A stretch of 64,000 bases of DNA from Owenia fusiformis (GCA_903813345.2 CAIIXF020000009.1:26076740-26140739), one strand, 5' to 3'. Counted from the first letter of the stretch, positions 1 through 12,451 are shown. The notes: generated by a model from the letters alone, not told the origin. A program made the numbers and translations.

Positions 1-83
1 GAAAAATATATTTTATAATTTTTATTAGGGACACAATCTTCACGATTTGTAAAGAAATTATTAATGAAGTCATTGTACAATAC

Positions 84-329
84 CTGTGATCATCCATTTC
101 ATCAATCTGCTTTTTAACATCAGTACTCATCCGATCTCTTTTGAACGAACGATTAAATACCCTGCCGACAAATCCCATTGCATATTCCCGTCTATCAGAG
201 TTATCAAGGGTAGCGTCTAAAACATTTGCTGCTATACGTCTCATTCCTAGCCCATCTACTTCGTCCATTCCTGCCTCTGGTTTAGCCATATCCAGTTCTG
301 GTCGTTTTCTCCATCCCCCAGCAACAGGC
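84..329 (-). CDS. RHBDF1: iRhom coding exon 7 (as numbered from the start codon)
   Basis: 246 nt with acceptor ttatag at 330-331 and donor gtattg below 84. It enters in phase 2 (AA+G = Lys) and leaves in phase 2 after the AG of an Arg codon. It encodes GGWRKRPELDM, then GMRRIAANVLDATL, then GFVGRVFNRSFKRDRM and QIDEMDDHR. The last block is the best conserved part of the iRhom cytoplasmic tail in this window. Confidence 0.93.
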
Positions 330-3300
330 CTATAATAAGAGTACAAATGTCATGTTCACTACTGCAATAATGCGTAACATTATTTGAGAGCTTCAGAAAA
401 AGGTACTACGGCGAAACAGTAAATTTAAATCCCATATATTTTATTTCAATTGCAAAGGCAACTCTTTTAATTACTTTAAAACATAAAATTTCCCAGTTAC
501 AAAAATGTGTTTTCATGATTAAGACATCATTTCTCTAATCATTTTGATAAAGTTCCACATTTTCATGCATTTCTCTACAATTTTAAGTGTTAATCTTCTC
601 CTAGAGGAGTTTGGATTGACTGACTTACTTTTCTTCCATGGGTGGTACACCCTCTGCAGGTGGAGCCACTGGTATGGGGGCAGACTACAAATGAAAGCGA
701 ACAAAGATCAGTGAAAATGAAGTAACGAGATATACGAGTATAATTGGAATGTGCCATTAACAATATGAATACGAATACACAGCCAAAAGAAGACGAGGCA
801 TTCACATGTAAAATGTCACCACCTGCAATTTGTTACAGACAATAAACACCAACCATTGCCTCCCAAACACCAACAATCCACAAAAAAAGTTGGAGACTAC
901 ACCACTTGTGTCGGTGATATAACAACTAACCGATTGTCAGATGAGAGGAATTGTTGGAAAAGCCAGTTGTATTATATTTAGAGTGCAAATCTACATGGGA
1001 TAAAACCAAAAATGAATGATGGGTCAAGTAAATTAAACCCAGGGATTGCTTCATGTGCTAGGGCTAAGGAAGTCTGCTGGCCCAATCTGACCCACAGACC
1101 ACATTTACTCAACAACAGCCATAAAAATTATCTTAAGAAAAATATTAGGCTTGGGATAAACTAACCTCTGTTGGATGAACTTCCATTTTACGAGTAGATT
1201 TTGGCGTTTCAAACACTGACGGTAACCTTGACAACGACATTCCAGTTTTATCACTAGATGGTGTCTGCATATCGAAGAATACATCATCTTCTTGTATTGC
1301 TGGTGTCTGAAATATTTTGAAGGGTTATTTTCATTGCACCACAAAAAGAAGTTTTCATATTAATTGTTCAAGATATTAAAATATGTATTGTCAATAAGTG
1401 ATGGCTTATAAATTATTTTGTGCCTCATTTTACAGTGAATCTTTATGCAAATATGTTTTGTACCTAACACAAAGTAGTGTAAATCGAAATAAGGTAATGT
1501 TCATCCAGAAATTATATTTTGCCTACAAATATGAAAATGTTTTAAAAATAAGATAACCATATAAACAGTGTCATATTCAACTGAACAAAAATCTAGGTAG
1601 CCTAGTAAAACTACTGAACAATACTTCTGTACGATTATTAAACATAGTATAAAAAAAAATGATGGCTGTCTTGAAAAACAATCTTTAGCCCCCTTTTCCC
1701 ACTATTTTCCCGAACCAATATATATTAGAGAAGGTGAACAAGAGAGGCAATTCAGAGATTTGATTGGTTAGTGAATTATAAAACGAAAGGTCAAAGTTCA
1801 AACCTGAAGTGGAGTTGGGCTAAGCATGTAACCAGACCCCATATTACTCTTCAAATCACAAGGTGAGAAAGAGCGTACTCTTTTCCATGCGGTTCCACGT
1901 TTGCGGGGAACAAGTGTCTTTGGTTGGTTAAAAGCAACAGAAAAACATTAGTAGAAACAACCATGCAAGGGAATCAAAAGATAAAAGAAAACTGAAGCAA
2001 AAAACAGAAACTATTATTAACAGTGGTTAGAGTGTGTTATTTGCAGACTTTTAGGGAAAAGGTCAATGTATCAATATATACCCACAATTGGTGCTAATTA
2101 CATTCGGGGGAGGGGGGTCCAAGGAAGTCCATTATGTTTTAAGAGCATACACTGTACATCTATTTTCAATGGAGATTACTGAGTTTATTGTTCCAGATTT
2201 ATGCTTTTACAAGAATTAGATCTATTTATAACTGGCATTTTCTGTTATTTTAGAAATAATTCAACATGATTTTTCATTTGAAATAATCAAGTAATGCTAT
2301 GCTAATTATGTTTAAGGAGGGGGATGGGTAATGTTACGGTTTATGTTTTGGGACAATATTGAAATCATGACCTGAGGTCCCTTAAAGTTTACATGGGGCA
2401 TTCCATGGTGATTTTCCTCTTGGCCAATCAAACGATATCACACCTAGGTTTTTAAAAAACACAATCAGGGCTTAGCGAGCATGCAACAAAATGTGTAAAT
2501 GTGCAGAATTATAAATTCAGTTATTATTCCCTGTGTAGAGGAGGCAAGTATATAACTGCATTATGACCACTTGGACCACCACAGACAACAATAGTAACAT
2601 GCTCCCTGGAGGGCTCCATGCAGTGTGATTCACTCCACTGACAACTAAAAACAACAACACTAAAACACCTAGTCTATGAAGAACTAAAAGAGAATACAAT
2701 CATGTATAAGACAAGTGCACATATTGCAAGCTTTCAAAATCACTAAAATTCATTTGAATATACATATTTGAATAAGCATATCATCATTGGTTAGTATTTT
2801 GGATATACAACTCATGGAAAAACCCTCTTTACAAAAATGTGAGTGCAGATATATATAATCCAAAAACTGATTGAACAATCCTCAACCTAAAATGTATCAA
2901 AATGGTCACAAGAACTTTTTTTAAATCCTCCAAAATCAAAGAGAACTCAATTTTGCCAAGGGACTTTCTCTGGAAAGCCTATTATATTTCCGAGATTTAC
3001 TGCAAGAGTTGAGAATCTAAATACTGGATAATCTCTACTCCCCAAATCGCAATAGAAGTTAACAATCACAACTAAGTAGAGTTGTAATTGGGAGATGTTA
3101 CAGTTGAGGATTATGAGGAAGCTGGCCTGTAACCTAGGCCTATTAAAAATGATATGATAAATGTTGCCTAGTGACCATTCTGATAGCATTGAAAACCTCA
3201 CAGAAAGTGAAAAGTGATGTACTTTTCATGGTACCATAGTAACCATACCCTACCTGAGACCAAATACTCCAATCAGCTGAAGCCCAGGTTGCCTTTAAGA

Positions 3301-6300
3301 AATGCGGGACAACACGGATTGAAAATTATAAAATATTAATCCATCTAGTCAGATTAATGCTGGACAACACAGATAAAATATTTCATATTTATCTGCATAA
3401 ATATTTATATTTATCTGCATAAATATTTTATATTTATCTGCATAAATATTTTATATTTATCTGTGTCCCATGAAGTAGGTTATAAGACTAATATACAGTA
3501 AAACCCGTGCAGATAAACCCTTCAAACAGTGAAGTCTTAATTGTTTATCCCCAATGAATTTAAGTTTAATTTAGGATTGTTTATGAAAAAAATGATGTAC
3601 CATATTTTGATAATATTTGCATTGCATTTTTCCCATGCTAATTTTGTGACATGGTGTCTGAATTAAAATGGCTAAAATTTCCAAATAAGAAGAGGTCACA
3701 ACTTTACTTCTTATTTTTTCTATACAAAGTATGTATACAAGTTTTACTGTATATAAGGCAAGCAAGCATAAGATAACTTCTACCAAGATGCAATTAAAAT
3801 TACACAATGATAAGCTACAATTAAATGAATTATTTTAAATTCTTAATAAAAGCATTAGTAATGAATGACAGTTAAAATATATATGGGAAATTTGCATAAC
3901 ATGCGAAAAATGCTTTTTTGATGATTCTAAATTAGATAAATGATTATTCACATGCTATGGTAACTAAATAGATAGAGATTTAACATTAAAATAAAATAAT
4001 CAAAATAATTATCAAAATTAACAATGATGTTAGTATATAGACATATTGTCTCGTATGCTTCAAATGAAATTCTCCAAATAATAGATTTTTGTTGATTTTG
4101 AATTTGTGAGGACAGTGTTGACTCACTAGTTTATTAACTGAAAAGTGTAAAAATGGATATTCAAGAACACAATTTCTATTTCCAAAAATATTACACTTCC
4201 AAACAATTTCATTATGGAAGACCATTTAGTGGTTATTAACAAAATAGATTGTTTGTAAAATTTAATGTGAAGCATATAACGAGACTGTTTTATGCAAAAA
4301 CATGAATAACTAACCATTTAGGAGATTTTAAAGTATATATGATGTGTCAAATCAGTGAAAAGATGCACTGGTATAAAGGTGAGGGTTAAGTCTGTTTGAG
4401 CTAAATTAATTACGCTATCCACAACTATGATAACTATGAGGGCCAATACAAATGACGTGTCGCAAAAAGGTCGCGCATGCATTGTTACACATTTTCGCTT
4501 TTTAACACAACAGAATGTGACGTTTTTTGAGAAAAATGTACATATATGGAAATCCTTTCGTCCTCCATATTTGCCTCTATATCTCAAAATGTTGAAGTCG
4601 AATAACTCTGATATCGGACATGTATTAACAATGGGATAGGAGCATCATAAAACACGAATCAATTGATATTTTAGGTAAAATAAATATACGTGTTGCTGTG
4701 CTTGAAAATAGGCGAATGGCGTAAATTAGCCCTATTTTAATGAATTTTGAAAACCTTTCGTCCTCCACTTTTCCACATACAACAGAAAACACATACTTTT
4801 GCAAACAAAATCAACTATTTATTAATAAAATAGAGTTTAGGAGCAAAATAATCATGTATAATTTATTTTAAATTGGTGTCGTATTTTTTGTTTAATGTAC
4901 ACCTGAAAGCTGAAGGTAACAAAAAATGAGCAAAAAAGGTCGCTGTCAACAGATTCTATTTTTCAAACTCTATGACGTCACAATATGGGACGCTTACTAA
5001 AATTCATCCTTTGAAATAAAACGTCCATCAACCTTTATCAAGACAAAAAAAAGGTATAATAGTCATATATTGTTTGAGTTATGAGCGTTTAAAGACGAAA
5101 AATAATTCAAAATGTAACGTGTCAACAGGGGATATTTGCCAGTTGTTTTGGTAAAAAACTCTTTTTTAAAAAAGAACGCGCAAGAATCGTGAACGGAGTG
5201 TAGTTGATCTCAAAACTTCATCGAAACAGCTTTAAAATGATATATAACTTTAATTAGAATATTATCTTATAATCCGGGGAAAAGTTACATTCACGCGATA
5301 CCCTTAAAAAACAAATGCACCACCTTTTTGCGACACGTCAATGAAAAAAAAATCATCATAGCACTTATGCACATAATGCCAAACTGGACAAGGAATTGTT
5401 TTCATATTTACTGATCATGATAATTAATCTATTTGAATGAACTCCTTAAATGAACCTCAGATGAAATGAGGTGAACTGGTGAAAATAACCACAATTATAC
5501 AAAATATGTTAATGGTTAGGTTGAGTGGTTAGTGATTTTGTTAGCTTACAACACAGTACAATGTAATTACAACAACAAGTTCATTACAACACAGAACAGC
5601 TACAACAAGCAACACAAAGAGGCTCTCAGATAAGTCAAAAAAATACTGCAATCAATATTAGTAAATAAGTCAGGATGTCCAGCTACAATAAATATTAAAT
5701 ACAAAGTGTTGAGTACAATAAGGAAAAGAAGACAATATTGTCAGCATGCAAAGGGTTAAACATTCAGTGTTAAAGGGTTAAGAGTGCATGCCGTCCAACA
5801 TCCTGGCACCAACCTGTAGCGCAGACACGTCATGTCCTTCATCGTCATCAACAATGGCGCCTGGAGCAAATGTGCGACTGTGCATAAATGTGCTACGTCG
5901 TTTCACACGTCTGGACCCCTATACAATGAAATGAACTTTAGGATTATTTATTAGAATGTCAAGGTGAAATTATTGACGGCAAGAAAGAGAAAAATTTGAA
6001 ATACTGGACCTGCTTTTAAACCTTGTATTACAATAATAATTGTCCCCTCTCCATTGGTTAATACAATTGGCTAATTCTATTACTTGTTCATACTCAATCA
6101 GGACTGGGGACTATTATCACTGGGACATAAGTTACTGGAACAACATGTCCTCCTGTAAGACAAGTGTTATAGTTATCAGATCCACCTTTTCTTTCATGTG
6201 CTTATATATATTTGATGACATCACAGTTTTCAATAAATGTAGGACTATCTTATCTAGCATTAGCTTTTACTGTTGCAAGCTAAAAACAGACACGATTATG

Positions 6301-9300
6301 AAAGTAACAAAATGTTGATCAGTTTTTTTTATAGAATTTACAAGCATTTGAATTATTACAGAATTAACAAAATATTCCAGAATCCACTGAGCTTTAAGTT
6401 TACTTTAAATGTCTCATCTCGAAAATGAAGTGATTTTATAGAATTCTAACTTTACTCACTCTCAACCCGTCTACAGCCATTCTCAGGACAGAATCCTTGC
6501 GTTTTAAATTCCTAGGGGTGCGTCTACCTGAGCGTCTACTCATTGAGCTTGCTGTAGACATCATACGCATTGTTTCCCCTGGTCGACCTGTCTGAAGGGG
6601 TGATCTCAAAGGATCACGAATATGAATCCCATCAACGTCATCAAGGTCCGCTGTTGTCTTGATATACTCATCTTTGACACCACTGGCTCCCCCTAGTGTG
6701 GGTTTGCTACAGAGTCGCATTCTCCTGTTGTTCCATCTCTCCGATGTTCTGCAGTCCTCATCGCCAAGACCGAAGAAATTTTTAGTTGCGGAGGCAAATG
6801 AACTGAAAGAGGATTAAGGGATTTTAGAATTTAAGTAAATAAAGGCAGTCTAAATGAGTTCTGCTGAGACTGGTAAAAATGTTCACAAAGGAAGATGTAT
6901 ATAAAATATATCATTGTTGTTTCTGCAGATTTCTAAATGGATAAAACTATTACAAAAAATTATTACAAACTTGAACCATGAGCTTTTTATTTCTTGAATT
7001 AATATAAGAAAAACACAAAAAATATTATTGGAATGTGCATGGGAAGGATTTTACCACTAACTTGGCAAGGCATTAACATGGACTCAGTTTCTTCAATGAT
7101 AGACAGTGTTTTTCCTAAGCGTCGGACCATGGGACATCTCCGATGATGTTGACCCAGGACTGACGATTTATTCCAACCAACCAGTCCACAAGACCGTCCA
7201 AGTCCGATGGCTAAGATATGCACCAAAGTCTTACCTCAAACATCAGTCCGATCGTTGAACTTCATTTACTCAAGATTTTACTCATTATCACATCGAAAAT
7301 CTTTAAAACAGACAGGATTTTTTGAAATATTTTTTGATCTCAGGTTTTCTGATTGGTCCAAATGAATTGTGGGTAGTGACCATATGGTATTTCGTTCGAT
7401 GTAAAATTTCTGATTATGGAAGCAAATTAACCGGGAATGCCAACACGGGGACTTCATTACTGTCCACTAACTAAATAAATATAATTATAACGAGAAATTA
7501 TATGGGGATTCATAAATTGATCGAGTAGGATAAATGGAGGTTAAACAATCCCGGGTGAAGATACAAACTACATTTGTTTTCGTCCAGTGTAGCAAAAGTA
7601 ATTTCCGGTTCCTGTATTATTTTTTTAAATTTCTTTTTGAACTTTTGACAAATGTCACAAAATGTGATAGCATAGGTAAGTGCCAATACATATAGTTCTG
7701 AATTCGAAGTAACTTTTATATTTTAAGGACTGGTTGGTTTTCACTTGGACCTGTGATGTAGCAGAAGTTACAGGTCCAGATGACTGATGATGCTTAGCCT
7801 GGACTGGTTGAAATTTTGATATTGCCAGTCCATTGGTCCTGTGATTTATATTTGCTTAGGAAAAACACTGATGTTAGATCTATTTCAGTTTTTCAGGTAT
7901 TAAATTCAAATAGTAAGGATTTATGAACACATTGCAACTTTATTGAAAAGAGTGTATGTACTTCCAACATTTGACACTCTCCATATGGTGTTAACAGTGA
8001 ACATAGTCTTGCTTCAAGACTGTGGACCCCCCTCCCCTTATCTACTTCACCAACACATCAGTGTGGGGAGATGCATAATGGGGGGGGGTCACAAAGGCTT
8101 ATAGATAGAATGCAGTGAACAATTCAATCTACACAACTCTAGCGAGTTATTGCAAATGGTTACAAAAAGTGCGATAATTAAAACGTAATGCTATAGTTCT
8201 GTTTTTACATCACAGGTCACTATACTCTGTAGTTACAAATGCTGAATATATAATTTGTGAATGTCAATCAAAAAAAGATGGCTATGGCGAAATATCACCA
8301 CTTCAGAAAAGCCATGAACATTGAATATACAATAATACACGAAGTTTGATCTGAAGTACATGTATTACTAGTACTTTGTGGGAAAATAAACAAAAATATT
8401 CAAAGCATGTGTTAATGTTGTAATCTCATCTCTTTGATTTATGACAGATATATAAACTTTGATTTTATTGTGCAAAAACAATTTGAAAGTTAGACAACAT
8501 GGCTCAGTATTTAACATAACAAAATCAGTGAGACTAATCTTGTGCATAACTTGATTAAGCTACGTTCACACCAACGGCGCTTTGATGACGCTCTAAAGCG
8601 GCTTGTAAAGCGGCACCAAAGCGTAGCAAAGCTTCATTAAAGCGTCGGGGTCGTAATAGGTCGTAGAAAAGCTCGGGAGTAAAGCGGGATATTCGGTAAG
8701 AGCGCTAAAAAATTTTAACTGTTTAAGCGTTCGCACCAACGGCGCTTTGATGGCGCTTTAAAGCGGCTTGTAAAGCGGCACCAAAGCGTAACAAAGCTTG
8801 ATTAAAGCGTCGGGGTCGTAATAGGTCGTAGAAAAGTTCGGAGTAAAGCGGGATATTCGGCAAGAGCGCCAAAAAATGTTAAACTGTTTAAACATTTTGG
8901 GCGTTCTGTTACGAATTGATTAAAGCGCCGAGAGCGTATCAAAGCTTAAAAAACCGTAACAAAGCTCAGCAAAGCTTGATCCAAAGCGTAGGGAAGCTTA
9001 ACAGAGCTTGGTTCAAAGCGGGGACCCCAGTCTCTTCACGGTCTGTTACCACTTTACACGCTTCGTTAAGATGTCTCAAGATTTGTTACGATCTGGCATG
9101 AAGATCTGACACGAGGGCAGACGCTTTCATCAATATCTGACACTCTTTGTTACGCTTTCATGAAGGACTCTCAAGCTTTCCAACAAATTGAGACGCTTAC
9201 ATCAAGAATTGAAACGCTTTGTTAGGCTTTGTTACGCTTGACAAGCTTCCTCATGTTCTCTCACGCTCTTTCACGCCGTGCGTCAAACATCATGTTTTAT

Positions 9301-12300
9301 TCAGATAGGTCATGCTCTGGTCCATCTGGAATTTCTGGATCTTGTTGGTCTGCCATCGTGTTCCCGAGTCAAAGATGCAATGGTTTTATGGATCTACTGC
9401 ATCTTTATATAGTCATTGGATCAAAAGCGGCATGAAATCGGCGATCTCGACATTTTCCAATGCGTGACAGAGCTTTACAGAGCGTAACAATGCACAACAG
9501 AGCTTGGCAATCGTATCAGAGCCTGATTTAAAGCGTCATAATCGCATCAAAGCGTAATAATGCTTATCAAAGCTTATCAAAGCGTGATTTCAAGCGTAAC
9601 AAAGCCTGGTCAAAGCGTGAGGAACCTATCAGAGCTATGTTAAGCTTTCCTACGCTTTGGATCAAGCTTTTCTGAGCTTTGTTACGGTTTGTTAAGCTTT
9701 GATACGCTCTCGGCGCTTAATCGATTCGTAACAGAGCGCCCAAAATTTTTAAAAAGTTTAACATTTTTTGGCGCTCTTGCCGAATATCCCGCTTTACTCT
9801 GAGCTTTTCTACGACCTATTACGACCCCGACGCTTTAATAAAGCTTTGTTACGCTTTGGTGCCGCTTTACAAGCCGCTTTAAAGCGCCATCAAAGCGCCG
9901 TTGGTATGAAGAAAAATGACAAAAATGACGGCGCTTTGCTCGCCGATTTAAAGCGTGGCATTCGCCGTTGGTGTGAACGTACCTTAAAGAAATACTCAAT
10001 TTCATTGATTTTTTTGTAGTAAAAAGAACGCAAGAATCAAGGTCATTATGGTGGCAGTAACATATGGAGGTGTGTCAAATGTTGGAAGTACATGTTCTCT
10101 TTCAATAAAAATTGCAATATGTTCCTTGACCTTACTACATGTATTTGAATTTAAAATCTGAAAAATTGAAATAGCTTTGAAGTTCAGAAATATGATCTGA
10201 GTTCACCTCTAAACACAAAAATGATCAACAATGTTTCAAAATGTTAACCTCAACTCATATTCATATACATGTATATATTTTATTACCTCTTTAATTAAAC
10301 CATTATTTTACCAAGCAAAACACAAGTAAATCATATGCTTAAACCAATTGCAACTAAATACACAAATGTCTGTTAACACAAAATATGTACAAATGCTAGT
10401 GTTTCCAAGTGCATGTGTTATCTTTGAGGAAAAAAACTTTCTTATCAACTGGTGGCATTTGTGTTCTTCAAACAGCACTCCCAGCAACAACTAGGCCAGT
10501 TATTTATGAGATAATGATTTGGTGATTGCTCCTATATCAGCATTGTAGAAGGATCCAGAGAATTTACATGAACATAAATGCTTTTTAATCAGCAATCACA
10601 AATTCTCATAGCAGTATTCATCTCATAGGAGTGCAAAACTGTTGTTAGATTCAATTCCATATATACAATATGCAACATATCAAAAAGTGATAACTGGAGA
10701 CTAAAAAGAGTAAATGTCTCAAATTGTAACAAGGCATTAACATGGAAAATATCACCACCTGCCATTTATTAAATATGCTGAAAACTGTCCAAAAAAGTTA
10801 GAGACTATTACAATATGTCACAACTTCTGGTGGTGACATAAAATTGTATTGTAAAATTGTAAAACTGAATAATGAGGGTTTATTCAAGAACCAGGCCAGC
10901 TAAATTCCTTGAGTTGAATCAAAAAGATGCTAGACTTCACAGGGGAATGAAAGGGGTGCAATGCATGTGCATCCACTCTCCCAAATCCCAGATCCGCCCC
11001 TACACAAAACTTTCAAGATCGTTCACCGCATGAAAACATCACTCAGAATCACTTGGAACTTGTGGCTTTTTGAGTTAAACGGATAACCCCATTATCAAAA
11101 ACTCCCAAAACAAATGAGGAGGATCCCAGTGTTAAAAAATCAAATTATATCAAACACAGCTGATTCTGCATTGTCAAATGATTCATCAGGTGCATTGTGG
11201 GACTGAGCCTCTTGTGTAGTATAACAAATGAAGTTTCTGCATCATGTTCGTTGAAACTTTTCTGCCCTTTTGGTTGCTAAACAACAGAAAAGGCGAAGAA
11301 AAGGCGATAACATCTCTCTGGGGAAATGTAGAGTAACTGATGTATTATTTATAGTGTAAAGGTCTGATTGTAATGATATAATGCCAACAGAATTATCATC
11401 AATCTTAAGATTTACATATGCATATAGAGTACTATGAATACAACTATAACAAGATAAGTGTTCCTTTATACATGTATATTGTTTTGTGCAATATGTAAAA
11501 CACTCATGATCATTATCAGCAAAATAAAGTAATACAAACCAAACAATTTTTATCAAAATAGTTATTACAAATTTCAAAATGCTCAATCATTGTGCAGAAA
11601 CACAAAATGTACTGTCAGCTTTCTTACCGACCAACATTCCTGATTGAAAGATTAGAATTCTCCCAATTAACCGTCCCATTAAATGACGATGCAAATGTTC
11701 CATTGAATGATGATGCAAACGTTCCATTGAATGATGATGCAAACGTTCCATTGAATGATGTTCCAAAAGATTTGGACATTGACAGTCGTCTACCAAAAAG
11801 AAGGATATTGTAGTACATTTGAAAATATGAGAAAATGAGGAGATTGTGGTGATTCTGGAGGAAATGCAAAAAAGTATTGATTTGACCATATAGGCCCAGG
11901 GTCTCCATAACAAATGGGGAAGAAGACAGGGAAGCAAAATTTCGAGAATGTGATCAAAATTGGACAAAATTGTGACCAAAATTGGTTTTAAATTGAGACC
12001 CTGTAACAAATTTTGAATATTGTGGTAAAATACAATATAAAGGCATAAAAGGTAGATTGTGGTAAAATAAGGATACTATGGTACTTATTTACATATGTGG
12101 AATGACTCAGCATGTATGATGAGTATGTGGTTTTCCTTACTTTAAGTGCTTACCTTCACCAGCCAAAAACAATAAAATAAATGATTTAAGCAATGCTAAA
12201 AATACTTCGAAATAGCGTACAAATATCAAGCAGGCGAGGAAGCAACAAATTCCTAATTTTACTTAAGTCATTATAACAAAACTATCTAGCAGGGTACAAA

Positions 12301-12447
12301 ACTCATCTAAAAAGTCATGCAACTAGATCTACCTTGAGGATATCAAAATATTCAGATGATTTACCTGCTCACATCTCTGAAGCGACTTTTCTGCCTCTGT
12401 AGAGGAGGGTGCCGGGGTGAATCCTGCACCGTGTAGCTTGTCGCCAT
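84..12447 (-). CDS. RHBDF1: iRhom (inactive rhomboid, RHBDF family), N-terminal half of the gene, seven coding exons
   Basis: iRhoms are catalytically dead rhomboid-like proteins of the ER and secretory pathway; they bind ADAM17/TACE and EGF-family ligands and control their trafficking. Coding exons read from right to left: 12365-12447, 6460-6802, 5814-5918, 1804-1917, 1166-1306, 629-684, 84-329. The reading frame is intact across all six junctions, giving about 362 residues. Seen landmarks match vertebrate iRhoms in order: a SFASATKNFFGLGDED block followed by a W and basic residues; an RKDSVLRM block (vertebrate RKRESVAKM type); an RR.KRRSTF block; DDVFFDMQ and SVFETP; GGWRKRPE; GFVGRVFNRSFKRD; and VKKQIDEMDDHR at the left-most exon. 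That last block immediately precedes the first membrane segment in known iRhoms, so the membrane and iRhom homology domains lie outside the window. The symbol is by family; RHBDF1 and RHBDF2 are vertebrate duplicates. Divergently paired with MPG. Confidence 0.94.
629..684 (-). CDS. RHBDF1: iRhom coding exon 6, short proline-rich exon
   Basis: 56 nt flanked by acceptor tttgtag and a consensus donor gtaagt. It encodes SAPIPVAPPAEGVPPMEE and leaves two bases (AA) that join the G opening the next exon. There is no strong family motif; the call rests on splice sites and on the phase fitting both neighbours. Confidence 0.8.
806..918 (-). repeat. copy of a ~120-bp dispersed TCACCACC repeat (family A)
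   Basis: Reverse-complement copy of a short interspersed repeat found at least six more times in the window. It shows the shared words AATGTCACCACCTGC, TTTGTTACAGA and TTGGAGACTA. It lies in the intron between iRhom exons 6 and 5. Confidence 0.7.
1166..1306 (-). CDS. RHBDF1: iRhom coding exon 5
   Basis: 141 nt (47 codons), phase 0 at both ends, acceptor atttcag, donor gttagt. It encodes TPAIQEDDVFFDMQTPS and RLPSVFETPKSTRKME. The DDVFFDMQ / SVFETP pair corresponds to the FF and VFESP blocks of vertebrate iRhom tails. Confidence 0.88.
1804..1917 (-). CDS. RHBDF1: iRhom coding exon 4
   Basis: 114 nt (38 codons), phase 0 at both ends, acceptor ccaaag, donor gtttga (both weaker than the other exons). 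It encodes TLVPRKRGTAWKRVRSFSP and more. The basic stretch followed by RSFSP looks like a second version of the KRRSTF block in the exon before it. The exon could be skipped without breaking frame. Confidence 0.72.
3376..3465. repeat. AT-rich tandem repeat, ~25-bp unit, about 3.5 copies
   Basis: The unit TATTTATCTGCATAAATATT recurs at a spacing of about 25-26 bases, with the last copy changing to TATCTGTGTCCC. Lies just before a CAGTAAAACC MITE. Confidence 0.85.
3496..3749. mobile_element. CAGTAAAACC MITE (pogo/Tigger-like), copy in iRhom intron
   Basis: Starts CAGTAAAACCCGTGC and ends GTTTTACTG, inverted copies of each other, with TA on both outer sides (3494-3495 and 3750-3751). About 254 bp with no coding capacity. 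TA duplication and the terminal sequence fit the Tc1/mariner-pogo group. Confidence 0.75.
4453..5340. mobile_element. non-autonomous element with TGACGTGTCGC terminal inverted repeats
   Basis: The left end TGACGTGTCGCAAAAAGGT recurs inverted at the right end (ACCTTTTTGCGACACGTCA), 888 bp apart. The interior is AT-rich and has no transposase-like reading frame; the phrase CTTTCGTCCTCCA occurs twice inside. No clear target duplication was seen, so the superfamily is not assigned. Confidence 0.75.
5814..5918 (-). CDS. RHBDF1: iRhom coding exon 3
   Basis: 105 nt (35 codons), phase 0 at both ends, acceptor tgtatag, donor gttggt. It encodes GSRRVKRRSTFMHSRTFAP, then an acidic IVDDDEGHD stretch. 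This matches the RRAQRRSFTPASF-like segment followed by acidic residues in vertebrate iRhoms. Confidence 0.92.
6460..6802 (-). CDS. RHBDF1: iRhom coding exon 2
   Basis: 343 nt, acceptor ctttcag, consensus donor gtgagt directly after GGG TTG AGA. Enters with one base that completes a Ser codon and leaves in phase 0. It encodes SFASATKNFFGLGDEDC, ERWNNRRMRLCSK, DPLRSPLQTGRPGE and RNLKRKDSVLRMAVDGLR. These four blocks are in the same order as in vertebrate iRhom tails. The RKDS serine sits in a basic context of the kind used for 14-3-3 binding in mammalian iRhom2 (inference). Confidence 0.95.
8555..9987. mobile_element. 1.4-kb foldback element with TTAA ends and AAGCG/CGCTT-rich arms
   Basis: The left end TTAAGCTACGTTCACACC recurs inverted at the right end (GGTGTGAACGTACCTTAA) with one mismatch. 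Behind the ends the left arm contains two near-identical ~170-bp direct copies (from 8563 and about 8735), and inverted versions lie at about 9660-9905. The inner zones 9040-9260 (CGCTTT words) and 9470-9650 (AAAGCG words) also pair, so the whole element is one long imperfect hairpin centred near 9270. TTAA at both ends fits a piggyBac-like target duplication, but no transposase is present. Confidence 0.85.
10731..10846 (-). repeat. family A repeat (TCACCACC), copy in iRhom intron
   Basis: Shows AAGGCATTAACATG, ATATCACCACCTGCCATTT and, at the far end, ACTTCTGGTGGTGACAT, in the order of the family's reverse complement. Confidence 0.75.
11676..11764. repeat. 24-bp tandem repeat, about 3.7 copies
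   Basis: The unit CCATTGAATGATGATGCAAA plus CGTT starts at 11676, 11700, 11724 and 11748. The unit length is a multiple of three, so several frames read through it, giving NDDANVPL repeats on the plus strand. No splice or gene context supports expression. Confidence 0.9.
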
Positions 12448-12451
12448 TGTT
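12365..12451 (-). CDS. RHBDF1: iRhom coding exon 1 with start codon
   Basis: Acceptor gtcccacag, four untranslated bases (AACA), then ATG at 12447. It encodes MATSYTVQDSPRHPPLQRQK and then SRFRDVS, ending AG before donor gtaaat, which completes Ser with the next exon. The AACAATGG context is a good start. The acceptor shows that at least one untranslated exon lies upstream. Confidence 0.88.

Larger units (their letters stand above)
1918..5813 (-). other. iRhom intron with repeats
   Basis: No coding exon seen between the splice sites at 1918 and 5813. It holds an AT-rich tandem repeat (3376-3465), a CAGTAAAACC MITE (3496-3749) and a larger terminal-inverted-repeat element (4453-5340), with ordinary AT-rich sequence in between. 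Confidence 0.7.
6803..12364 (-). other. iRhom first coding intron with repeats
   Basis: 5.6 kb with no coding exon seen. It contains a 1.4-kb foldback element (8555-9987), a family-A repeat (10731-10846) and a 24-bp tandem array (11676-11764). The rest is unremarkable AT-rich sequence. Confidence 0.7.
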
